This document shows positions 1 to 6,265 of a stretch of 12,043 nt of DNA, in pieces. How positions within the stretch are numbered: the first letter of the stretch is position 1; each line of letters opens with the position of its first letter. The translations under genes and the position numbers were made by a program. Under the pieces are notes generated by a model. The model was not told the DNA's origin. It saw only the letters and a list, made by a program, of their open reading frames with translations, and did no database searches. Source of the DNA: an uncultured Clostridia bacterium (lineage in GTDB: Bacteria > Bacillota > Clostridia > Lachnospirales > Lachnospiraceae); NCBI GenBank assembly GCA_946405675.1, contig CAMJIC010000061.1, positions 1 to 12,043 on the forward strand. The letters are read 5' to 3'.

Positions 1-132
1 GAAACCATTCCCGCGCCGCCGCCCGCGGAAACCCTTCCGCCCCAGACGGAGCCTGCGGCTCCGGTCGTCATCGAGGCGCCGCCGGCGCCCGCGGATATCC
101 CGGTCGTCGCCACCATCGGCCCCGCGCCGTAA
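1..132 (+). CDS. C-terminal end of a Pro/Ala-rich protein (partial)
   Basis: Only the last 43 codons are inside the window, read in the first frame and ending at a TAA. The visible tail is low complexity: 14 prolines and 9 alanines of 43 residues, interspersed with Glu, Thr and Val, in patterns such as PAPPPAE and EAPPAPAD. Such tails are usual for extracytoplasmic or wall-spanning linkers, but nothing here identifies a function and there is no LPxTG-type sorting signal or hydrophobic end. The other two plus-strand frames are less protein-like (one is Arg-rich). The frame is supported by a strong terminator starting 33 bp after the stop. It converges on rpsR. Confidence 0.55.
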   Translation, partial: ETIPAPPPAETLPPQTEPAAPVVIEAPPAPADIPVVATIGPAP

Positions 133-165
133 CACGGTTTCTCTTCAACTCAGATCACGAAAAGC

Positions 166-205
166 AGCAAAAAAACAGCAGCCGGCCGGCTGCTGTTTTT
201 TTGCT
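166..205. terminator. Bidirectional intrinsic terminator, perfect 40-bp palindrome
   Basis: The two 20-base halves are exact reverse complements around 185/186. A GC core (CAGCAGCCGG and its complement) is flanked by seven A on the left and seven T on the right, so each strand gives a GC hairpin followed by a U-run. It sits between the converging plus-strand gene (stop at 130-132) and rpsR (stop at 222-224) and can terminate both transcripts. Confidence 0.93.
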
Positions 206-221
206 TTAATTTTGAAATAAA

Positions 222-479
222 TCAGTCTACCTGATACGGAAGCAGCGCAATGTGGCGTGCTCTCTTGATTGCGACCGTCAGCGCCCTCTGGTGCTTCGCG
301 CAGTTGCCGGTGATGCGGCGCGGAAGGATCTTGCCTCTCTCGGAGACATACTTCTTCAGCTTCGCGGTATCCTTGTAATCGATCTCGTTGTTCTCTTTGC
401 CGCAGAACACGCATACCTTCTTGCGTCTGTGCATCGGCCTGCTGCTGCGTCTCGGAGCATCGGTCTTATTAAACGCCAT
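222..479 (-). CDS. rpsR: 30S ribosomal protein S18
   Basis: Small-subunit ribosomal protein S18, which binds the 16S rRNA platform as a heterodimer with S6. The 85-residue product is of normal family length, with a basic N-terminus and the S18 core (KVCVFC, ILPRRITGNCAKHQR, IKRARHIALLPY). It keeps the C23-x2-C26 and C60-x2-H63 ligand set of the zinc-type (C+) S18 proteins, so zinc binding is expected from family knowledge. An AAGGAGGAT ribosome binding site lies just ahead of the ATG. It is the last gene of rpsF-ssb-rpsR, 30 bp after ssb, and is followed by the palindromic terminator. The more usual Firmicutes downstream neighbours rplI and dnaB are not adjacent. Confidence 0.97.
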   Translation of the reverse strand: MAFNKTDAPRRSSRPMHRRKKVCVFCGKENNEIDYKDTAKLKKYVSERGKILPRRITGNCAKHQRALTVAIKRARHIALLPYQVD

Positions 480-509
480 TTGAATCCTCCTTATAGACGA
501 ATGAAGGGA

Positions 510-1046
510 TCAGTTGAATGGAAGTTCCTGGTCGATCCCCTCCGGGATGTTGATAAATCCGCCATCTCCCATCTCCGGTGCCGGAGCTGGTGCCGCCTGT
601 GCAGGTGCCGGTGCCGGGTAGGAAGAAGCCTGGGATGCCTGGTAAGATGCCCCCTGTCCGCCATACTGACCGCCGTTATACTGTCCTCCATTAAAACGTT
701 CAGACGCAGCCTTGCTCTCCGCGAACTCCTGATCCTCCACCACAACATCCGTAGTGTAGACGGTCTGTCCTTCCCTGTTCGTATACTTCCCCGTCTGGAT
801 CCTTCCAACGACCGCGATCTTCGTTCCCTTATGCAGGTACTGCTCCGCAAACTGGGCACTCCTGCCAAAGGCAACACAGTTGATAAAATCTGCGGTCTGA
901 GCGTTCGGATCATTGTTGTCACGGCGGACCCTGCGGTCTACCGCCAGTGAGTATCTGGCGTAAGCCTGCTGCTGATCACCGGTTCCGGCGGAATATCTCA
1001 CGTCCGGATCACGTGTCAGACGACCCATCAAGATGACTTTATTCAT
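510..1046 (-). CDS. ssb: Single-stranded DNA-binding protein
   Basis: Homotetrameric OB-fold protein that coats single-stranded DNA in replication, repair and recombination and recruits partners through its C-terminal tip. Residues 1-110 form the OB fold, beginning MNKVILMGRLTRDPDVRY and including FINCVAFGRSAQFAEQY. Residues about 117-159 are a Gly/Gln/Tyr then Ala/Pro-rich disordered linker. The tail ends IDQELPFN, a weakly acidic version of the classical DDDLPF tip with an extra Asn after the Phe. Length (178) is normal. It starts 18 bp after the rpsF stop with an AAGGAGAT site, so it is translated from the rpsF message and shares its S6:S18 autoregulation. Confidence 0.97.
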   Translation of the reverse strand: MNKVILMGRLTRDPDVRYSAGTGDQQQAYARYSLAVDRRVRRDNNDPNAQTADFINCVAFGRSAQFAEQYLHKGTKIAVVGRIQTGKYTNREGQTVYTTDVVVEDQEFAESKAASERFNGGQYNGGQYGGQGASYQASQASSYPAPAPAQAAPAPAPEMGDGGFINIPEGIDQELPFN

Positions 1047-1064
1047 AATGATATCTCCTTGAAT

Positions 1065-1352
1065 TTACGCGTCCTGTCTAACGCATAAATACCGGATCAC
1101 TCCGTCCATGATACGAAGCCTGGCCTCGATCTGGCCCGGAGCCGCCGGCTCAGACTCGAAGCGGATGAAAGAGTAAAATGCTTCATGCATCTTCTCGATC
1201 TCATAGGCAAGCCTCTTCTTGCCCCAGTCATCGACATCCGTGACAGTGCCTCCGAATCTTGCGATCAGTTCTTTCACACGATCGATCAGCTCCGCCCTGG
1301 CGTCGTCTTCGAGTTTAGCGCTGACAACTACGCACAGTTCGTATTTGTTCAT
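1065..1352 (-). CDS. rpsF: 30S ribosomal protein S6
   Basis: S6, partner of S18 on the 16S rRNA platform. The 95-residue product matches the family in length and pattern: MNKYELCVVVSAKLEDD at the start, the FGGTVTDVDDWGKKRLAYEI segment and FYSFIRFES in the centre, and the RLRIMDGVIRYL helix near the end. The start ATG has a strong AAGGAGGTG site 8 bases upstream. It is the first gene of the rpsF-ssb-rpsR operon, driven by the promoter at 1432-1460 and preceded by a leader structure expected to bind the S6:S18 complex. Confidence 0.97.
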   Translation of the reverse strand: MNKYELCVVVSAKLEDDARAELIDRVKELIARFGGTVTDVDDWGKKRLAYEIEKMHEAFYSFIRFESEPAAPGQIEARLRIMDGVIRYLCVRQDA

Positions 1353-1379
1353 GCTGCTTGCACCTCCTTATGGTCTTTG

Positions 1380-1407
1380 GCCCACCCTTGCGGTCGGATG
1401 AGCAAGG
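1380..1407 (-). promoter_or_regulatory. S6:S18-binding leader of the rpsF operon
   Basis: On the minus-strand RNA the bases from 1403 to 1380 fold as an outer stem GCUCAU/GUGGGC (with two G-U pairs), a one-sided bulge CCGA, and a CC-GCAA-GG hairpin with a GNRA loop, all contiguous. This matches the described rpsF leader motif, in which a bulged CCG flanked by a stem and a hairpin mimics the 16S rRNA site of S6:S18. An alternative simple hairpin CCUUGC/GCAAGG (1402-1407 with 1386-1391) would put CCG in the loop. The element lies just upstream of the AAGGAGGTG site, so bound S6:S18 could block initiation. The fold was done by eye. Confidence 0.72.
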
Positions 1408-1431
1408 AAAAATGATACATCACAAGGTCGC

Positions 1432-1460
1432 ATTATACCGTACCGATTCTGCAAAATCAA
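1432..1460 (-). promoter_or_regulatory. Sigma-A promoter of rpsF-ssb-rpsR
   Basis: On the minus strand a -35 TTGATT (1455-1460) and a consensus -10 TATAAT (1432-1437) are separated by exactly 17 bases. Transcription should begin near 1425, giving a leader of about 70 nt that contains the S6:S18 motif. It lies just after the stop of the sirtuin gene. Confidence 0.88.
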
Positions 1461-1501
1461 GGGTGCAAATCACCGAATTTTACAGGCAATGTCCGGCAAT
1501 A

Positions 1502-2230
1502 TCACACCTTAATCTGCGAAAACACCTCTCCGATGGGATCCGTGATCACCAGATCCGCGCCGGCATCGCGCCCGGTTGCCCCTTTATTGATCAGCACCAG
1601 CTTCTTTCCGTTGAAATAATCAATCAGACCTGCGGCCGGGTATACGACCAGGCTCGTTCCGCCGATGATCAGAACCTCCGCCTTTTGAATATGCATGATG
1701 GACCGGCTCATGATATCGCCGTCCAATCCCTCCTCATACAGCACCACATCCGGCTTCACCGTGGCGCCGCACTTCACACATTTCGGAACGCCTTCCGCAT
1801 TCTTCACAAACTCCGCGTCGTAAAATTCTCCACACCTTGTGCAGTAATTCCTCAGCACCGACCCATGCAGCTCCAGAACCTCACGGCTTCCCGCCTTCTG
1901 GTGAAGGCCGTCGATATTCTGCGTGACCACCGCCTTCAGCTTCCCTGCCTGTTCCAGCTGGGCAAGCTTGATGTGCGCCGCATTCGGCTTAGCGTCGAGT
2001 GCCATCATCTTATCTTTATAAAAACGGTAGAACTCTTCCGGCTTCCGGACAAAGAAGGTATGGCTGATGATCGTCTCCGGCGGATACTTATACTTCAGAT
2101 GGTAAAGCCCGTCCTGGCTCCGGAAATCCGGGATCCCGCTCTCCGTCGATACGCCCGCTCCGCCAAAGAAGACGATATTATCGCTTCCGTCGATAATCTC
2201 CTGCAGCTGCCTGATCTTATCCATATCCAT
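1502..2230 (-). CDS. cobB: NAD-dependent protein deacylase, Sir2 family
   Basis: Cytoplasmic sirtuin that removes acyl groups from lysine using NAD+. Seen in the 242-residue product: the NAD loop GAGVSTESGIPDFRS (24-38), TQNIDGLHQ (103-111), catalytic His122 in ELHGS, a structural zinc site of Cys130, Cys133, Cys151 and Cys154, and the second NAD motif GTSLVVYPAA (192-201). The usual FGE after the zinc domain reads YEE. The frame is open upstream for 52 more codons, but that part is unconserved, runs into the sortase gene and lacks a good ribosome site. The MDMDK start has GGAGGAGG 9 bases ahead and gives the normal family length. It follows the sortase gene by 97 bp with no obvious promoter between, so co-transcription is likely. 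Confidence 0.93.
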   Translation of the reverse strand: MDMDKIRQLQEIIDGSDNIVFFGGAGVSTESGIPDFRSQDGLYHLKYKYPPETIISHTFFVRKPEEFYRFYKDKMMALDAKPNAAHIKLAQLEQAGKLKAVVTQNIDGLHQKAGSREVLELHGSVLRNYCTRCGEFYDAEFVKNAEGVPKCVKCGATVKPDVVLYEEGLDGDIMSRSIMHIQKAEVLIIGGTSLVVYPAAGLIDYFNGKKLVLINKGATGRDAGADLVITDPIGEVFSQIKV

Positions 2231-2327
2231 AAATCCATTCCTCCTCCCGTTATTCTGCCAGCATACTGGCTGTGGTATCTCAATCCAGTTTTCTGCTCTG
2301 CCGGAAAAACCGATCCGCCCCATATCT

Positions 2328-3338
2328 TTATGCCGGAAGATAGACCTGCACCAGCACACCCTGCAGGATGCGCCGCGTCGCGTCATTTCCCGTGCAGGTT
2401 GACAGCGTGACGATCCGGTCCTTCGTCGTGACCTTTACATCACCGCAGTCGATCTCGCTGGAAGCGATCGACTTGTCGATAAACTTCTGGAAATCCTCCT
2501 GGGCAAACCGCACGATATACGGATCGCCTATCTTGCTGACAATCGAGCTCGAGAAAATCCGGTACTGATAAATATAATCCTTCGTAAAGATCCAGAAATA
2601 CGGGTTCTTGTCCAGCGTCTCCTGTTCGCTGTACTTCTTCAGCTGCCCGAACATCGACCCGTTTTTCATGTTATGTCCGTAAATGATCGTGTTCTGGTCG
2701 GTAAAGTGCGGGGAGTTGTTGCAGTTTTCAAAAATGCAGCCTGCGAAGTTGTCCACCTTCTTAAAGGTCCTGTGCAGGTAATACTCGTTGTCCTTCGCCT
2801 GCGCGACAGGATAGGAAATGTTGACCGCGCCCACGCGGATCCATCCGATCACCTCCGGATTCACACTCTGCAGATCTGCAAAGTTCACCGGGTTCACGAG
2901 CTTCGGCAGTTCCTTCGTCTCTCCATTCTCAACCGTGCTCTCGCGATATGCCCCGTCAAGAACCTCCTGAAGCGACTTCGGATCCTCCAGCTGGGTCACG
3001 GAGGTAAACACGCCTGATGCCGGTGTCTGATCCTTCGCCTCGTCAAACGAAACGCCCTCTCCCTGGCCTGCGTCTCCCCCTTCCGTATCGCCTTGCTGCG
3101 CAGTCTCCCGGGGCTGAACCTGCACCGGCTCCGGAGCCTGGTTCACAAATTCCTCATTCAGCGCACTGTACTCATCCGTCCCCTCTTTATAGGCCATATA
3201 ATAACCAAGCAGCCTCCAGCCGGAATAGACAAAGACGCCGATCGCGATCACCAGGAGCAGCGTGATCAGAAAGGTTCCGAACGCGCTTCCCTCCCGGTGC
3301 TTATGTACATTGTGCTCCTCCTGCTGCCTTCGCGCCAT
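2328..3338 (-). CDS. srtB: Class B sortase
   Basis: Membrane-anchored cysteine transpeptidase that joins sorted surface proteins to peptidoglycan or each other. The 336-residue product has a short basic N-terminus, one membrane segment (about 20-42), a long acidic/Pro/Gln-rich spacer (about 52-140) and a sortase domain from about 145. Catalytic residues are visible: His222 in IIYGHNMKNG, Cys315 in LSTCTG and Arg322 or Arg323. YYLHRTF and SMFGQLKKY are typical of the SrtB type. The ATG beginning MARRQQ is chosen because GGAGGGG lies 10 bases upstream; a TTG three codons earlier is too close to it. No substrate with a sorting signal is in the window. It follows asnS by 152 bp and precedes the sirtuin. 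Confidence 0.93.
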   Translation of the reverse strand: MARRQQEEHNVHKHREGSAFGTFLITLLLVIAIGVFVYSGWRLLGYYMAYKEGTDEYSALNEEFVNQAPEPVQVQPRETAQQGDTEGGDAGQGEGVSFDEAKDQTPASGVFTSVTQLEDPKSLQEVLDGAYRESTVENGETKELPKLVNPVNFADLQSVNPEVIGWIRVGAVNISYPVAQAKDNEYYLHRTFKKVDNFAGCIFENCNNSPHFTDQNTIIYGHNMKNGSMFGQLKKYSEQETLDKNPYFWIFTKDYIYQYRIFSSSIVSKIGDPYIVRFAQEDFQKFIDKSIASSEIDCGDVKVTTKDRIVTLSTCTGNDATRRILQGVLVQVYLPA

Positions 3339-3357
3339 CTTTACCAATCCCCTCCAT

Positions 3358-3403
3358 CTATGAGACTTCTTATACGCTCCCTATGAGACTTCCTTTTCTC
3401 TCC
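3358..3403 (-). repeat. Two tandem 23-bp direct repeats upstream of the sortase gene
   Basis: The copies at 3358-3380 and 3381-3403 share 19 of 23 positions, including the first 12 exactly (CTATGAGACTTC on the plus strand). They end about 20 bp before the sortase start codon, just ahead of its ribosome binding site. The 23-bp spacing is close to two helical turns, so a protein-binding site is possible; a simple local duplication is equally compatible. Confidence 0.7.
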
Positions 3404-3490
3404 GGTGCAACAGTCACAAACGTCGGAATCTGTGATGTTTACAGATCAGAATCTGCTCAGAAATCACTTCTCATCCTGCCTGCGCACATA

Positions 3491-4888
3491 TCAGGTGAGG
3501 CTTCCCACTGTCCTCGGATACGGCAGGACGTCACGGATGTTGCCCACGCCCGTCAGGTACATCACAAGCCGCTCAAACCCAAGGCCAAAGCCTGCGTGCC
3601 GCGTCGTTCCGAACCTGCGGATGTCCAGGTAATACCTGTACTCGTCCTCGCTCATGCCCAGCTCATCGATCCTGGCCTTCAGCACATCATAGCGTTCCTC
3701 CCTCTGGGAGCCGCCGATGATCTCTCCGATCCCCGGCACCAGGCAGTCCGCCGCCGCGACCGTCTTTCCATCTTCATTCAGCTTCATGTAAAACGCCTTG
3801 ATCTCCCTCGGATAATCCGTCACAAAGACCGGACGCTTAAAGATCTGCTCTGTCAGATAGCGCTCATGCTCCGTCTGCAGGTCGCAGCCCCAGCTGACCT
3901 TATAATCAAACTTGTCGTTATTTTCCTCCAGGAGCCTCACCGCCTCCGTATAGGTCACACGGCCAAACTCCGAATTCATCACATGGTTCAGGCGGTCCAG
4001 CAGCCCCTTGTCCACAAACTGATTGAAGAACGCCATCTCCTCCGGCGCGTTTTCCAGAACATACCGGAAAATGAACTTGAGCATCGCTTCCGCCAGGTCC
4101 ATGTCATCCTCCAGGTCGGCAAACGCGATCTCCGGCTCGATCATCCAGAATTCCGCCGCATGGCGCGTCGTGTTTGAATTCTCCGCGCGGAACGTCGGCC
4201 CGAAGGTGTAAACGTTCCGGAATGCCTGCGCAAAGGGCTCCACGTCAAGCTGCCCGGACACCGTCAGGTGTGTCGACTGACCGAAGAAATCCTGCGAGAA
4301 ATCCACCTCTCCCTCCGGTGTCCTCGGGAGATCGGCAAGGTCCAGCGTCGTCGCGCGGAACATCTCTCCGGCGCCTTCCGCGTCCGTACCCGTGATGATC
4401 GGCGTATGGATATACACGAAATTGCGCTCCTGGAAGAACTTATGGATCGCATAAGCCGCCAGGGAACGTACCCGGAACGTTGCCTGGAACAGGTTTGTCC
4501 GCGGCCTCAGGTGCGGCATCGTCCGCAGGTATTCTACTGTGTGGCGCTTCTTCTGCATCGGATAATCCGGCGTGGAAGCTCCCTCCAGCACGACGCTTGA
4601 CGCCTGGATCTCAAAGGGCTGCTTCGCGTCCGGCGTCTCCACCAGTTCTCCCGTCACGATCACGGCAGAGCCCACATTAAACTTGCATACCTGCGCATAG
4701 TTCTCCAGCTGCTGCGCGGAAATGACCACCTGCAGCGGCTCAAAGAATGTGCCGTCATGCAGCACCAGAAAGCCAAAGCTCTTCGAATCACGGATCGAGC
4801 GCACCCAGCCGCCCACCGTCACCGTCTTCGTAAGATACTCCTCCCGGTTCCTGTAAAGCTCCTTCACTGTAACAAATTTCGTGTCCAT
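3491..4888 (-). CDS. asnS: Asparagine--tRNA ligase
   Basis: Class IIb aminoacyl-tRNA synthetase that charges tRNA-Asn with asparagine in the cytoplasm. The 465-residue product has the N-terminal OB-fold anticodon-binding domain (about 1-105: VGGWVRSIRDSKSFGFLVL), a connecting region, and the class II catalytic domain with motif 2 (FRAENSNTTRHAAEFWMIEPE region, 233-253) and motif 3 (GFGLGFERLVMY, then DVLPYPR, 433-459). The AENSNT sequence is diagnostic of AsnRS rather than AspRS. Length matches the family. The AAGGAGA site lies 13 bases from the ATG, a little far, but an in-frame TGA just upstream excludes a longer start. It has its own promoter and a leader of about 135 nt with a strong hairpin but no T-box sequence. 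Confidence 0.97.
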   Translation of the reverse strand: MDTKFVTVKELYRNREEYLTKTVTVGGWVRSIRDSKSFGFLVLHDGTFFEPLQVVISAQQLENYAQVCKFNVGSAVIVTGELVETPDAKQPFEIQASSVVLEGASTPDYPMQKKRHTVEYLRTMPHLRPRTNLFQATFRVRSLAAYAIHKFFQERNFVYIHTPIITGTDAEGAGEMFRATTLDLADLPRTPEGEVDFSQDFFGQSTHLTVSGQLDVEPFAQAFRNVYTFGPTFRAENSNTTRHAAEFWMIEPEIAFADLEDDMDLAEAMLKFIFRYVLENAPEEMAFFNQFVDKGLLDRLNHVMNSEFGRVTYTEAVRLLEENNDKFDYKVSWGCDLQTEHERYLTEQIFKRPVFVTDYPREIKAFYMKLNEDGKTVAAADCLVPGIGEIIGGSQREERYDVLKARIDELGMSEDEYRYYLDIRRFGTTRHAGFGLGFERLVMYLTGVGNIRDVLPYPRTVGSLT

Positions 4889-4969
4889 AGTCTGCTTGTT
4901 TCTCCTTCATGTATTCTTAAGATTCTGCAGGTAAATGATAAACAACCGTCCGGGTAGCTGTTCAGCACA

Positions 4970-4993
4970 GTCACTTGCGGAACCGCAAGTGAC
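4970..4993 (-). promoter_or_regulatory. Perfect inverted repeat in the asnS leader
   Basis: Two 11-base arms (GTCACTTGCGG and its complement) are separated by two bases, so the RNA forms a 10-bp stem with a GUUC tetraloop. It starts about 30 nt after the likely transcription start and ends 81 nt before the asnS ATG. No U-run follows on either strand, so it is not a simple terminator; it could be an mRNA-stabilising or regulatory hairpin, or a dyad operator. Its role is not known. Confidence 0.6.
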
Positions 4994-5030
4994 GTATGAA
5001 AACGTAAATAGTGCAGTCAGTCCGCCCCTC

Positions 5031-5059
5031 ATTATAACAGGTCTGCCCGGTTCAGTCAC
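5031..5059 (-). promoter_or_regulatory. Sigma-A promoter of asnS (extended -10)
   Basis: On the minus strand a consensus TATAAT (5031-5036) is preceded by TGT, making an extended -10 TGTTATAAT, with a -35 of GTGACT (5054-5059, four of six consensus bases) at 17-bp spacing. Start of transcription is expected near 5024. Between this promoter and the regulator stop at 5148 I see nothing further except a weak GC hairpin. Confidence 0.82.
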
Positions 5060-5147
5060 ACCTCTTCCAGCGGAGCGGTCTTTGAGTGTATGCCATCATT
5101 ACAAGTCACCCCCCGCCAACGGGCGGCCTGTGGGTCAGCCCCTCCTT

Positions 5148-6233
5148 TTACGGCACCCGCGCCGCGGAAGAGCGCACCTCCAGGCTAGGGGCAAATTCAT
5201 AATTCGCGTCAAACCCGGGATGGCGGATCATCTCCAGCAGGTTGCGGGCTGCCTTCTCTCCCAGCTTCCCCATCGGATGCGCCGCGCTTGTCAGGGGAAC
5301 CTGGTTCAGCTGTGTCAGCCGCGAATTGTCGATGGACACCAGGGAGAGCTGGTCCGGCACCTTGATCTTCCTGCGGGCGCAGGCCTGGGTCAGAAGATAT
5401 GCCGCCTCATCATTATAACAGACGATCCCCGTGCAGTCCTGCAGCCGGTTCAGCACCCATTCGCACGGATTGAGCGAATGCTTCAGACCTGTCGAATCGA
5501 TCCAGCACACGATCGACTCATCCAGTCCGATCCCCGCGTCACTGAGCGCCTCCATATATCCCCGGTAACGGAGGATTCCCTGCCCATCATCATTTTTCAT
5601 CAGGCAGCCGATCCTCCGGTGCCCCAGCGAGATCAGATGCTCTGTCACCATCCGGCCGGCCGCCCTGTCATCCAGGGACACATGGGGGATATCCAGCTCC
5701 GGGTACCAGGTGTTGAAGAACAGGACCGGGATTCCCCGGGACAAAAGCTCCCTGTAGAGCGGGGCGTTCAGGTTCGGAAGCGCACTCGTCACAGGCTCCG
5801 CGATGATCGGATCCCGGCTGGCGCTCCTGAGCAGGTTCGTCAGGATCTCCTTCTCCGTCTGCCTCCGGTTATTTGTAAAGAGAATCCTGGTAGAATACCC
5901 TTCCTCCTGCAAGACCTCCACCATTGCCTGCAGGATCTGGGGGAAAATGTACGAGTCGGTATACGAGCTCAGGATCGAGACGGAGCGGGAGAGCGGCGCA
6001 GCCGTCTCGCCGGCAGGGTTGCCGCGCACGTAGCTGCCGCTCCCCTGGACCCGGCTGATCGTCCCTTCCTTTTCAAGTTCCCCAAGCGCCTGGCGGATCG
6101 TCTGGCGGGAAAAGCCAAAACGCGCGCTCAGCTGCGCTTCCGTTTCCAGCTTCTCTCCATTGTGCAGAACACCAGTATCGATCTGCTCATGGATCCAATC
6201 CATCACAAGCTGATATTTCGATATCTTCCCCAT
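5148..6233 (-). CDS. AraR-type GntR/LacI-fold transcriptional regulator
   Basis: DNA-binding regulator with a sugar-binding-type sensor domain. Residues 1-71 are a GntR winged helix (LETEAQLSARFGFSRQTIRQALGELEKEG region, ending in the wing VQGSGSYV). Residues about 84-361 resemble the periplasmic-binding-protein fold of LacI repressors (RIGCLMKNDDGQGILRYRGY, GIVCYNDEAAY, SLVSIDNSRL, EVRSS). This order is that of Bacillus AraR, whose length of about 362 is matched by the 361 residues here. The ATG of MGKIS is chosen because GAGGGA lies 6 bases ahead; an in-frame GTG 24 bp upstream lacks a site. It starts 32 bp after the propeller gene with no promoter between, so is probably in its transcript. 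No arabinose or other sugar genes are in view, so the ligand is unknown. Confidence 0.88.
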   Translation of the reverse strand: MGKISKYQLVMDWIHEQIDTGVLHNGEKLETEAQLSARFGFSRQTIRQALGELEKEGTISRVQGSGSYVRGNPAGETAAPLSRSVSILSSYTDSYIFPQILQAMVEVLQEEGYSTRILFTNNRRQTEKEILTNLLRSASRDPIIAEPVTSALPNLNAPLYRELLSRGIPVLFFNTWYPELDIPHVSLDDRAAGRMVTEHLISLGHRRIGCLMKNDDGQGILRYRGYMEALSDAGIGLDESIVCWIDSTGLKHSLNPCEWVLNRLQDCTGIVCYNDEAAYLLTQACARRKIKVPDQLSLVSIDNSRLTQLNQVPLTSAAHPMGKLGEKAARNLLEMIRHPGFDANYEFAPSLEVRSSAARVP

Positions 6234-6265
6234 CGCTTCTCCCTCAGAATACACCACACACCCAA

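Noticed and set aside
2257..2270. Hairpin GCCAG/CTGGC between the sortase and sirtuin genes
   Set aside because: Only five base pairs and no U-run on either strand; not enough to call a terminator.
2231..2386. N-terminal extension of the sirtuin
   Set aside because: The extra 52 codons overlap the sortase end, are unlike any sirtuin and lack a ribosome site, whereas MDMDK has GGAGGAGG at good spacing.
1358..2410. Plus-strand open frame of 350 codons
   Set aside because: Antisense to the sirtuin gene, which has all its family motifs intact; a coincidental frame.
3428..3446. ATCTGT/ACAGAT inverted repeat between asnS and the sortase gene
   Set aside because: Six base pairs with a 7-base gap and no neighbouring signal; could easily arise by chance.
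5053..5100. Fifteen-codon minus-strand open frame starting MMAYTQ, upstream of the asnS promoter
   Set aside because: Very short, lies before the asnS transcription start and has only a GGGGGGTGA purine run ahead of it; no support as a gene.
5103..5140. GC hairpin CCGCC/GGCGG after the AraR-like gene as a terminator
   Set aside because: Short stem followed by GGGGTGACTTGT without a U-run; too weak to call an intrinsic terminator.
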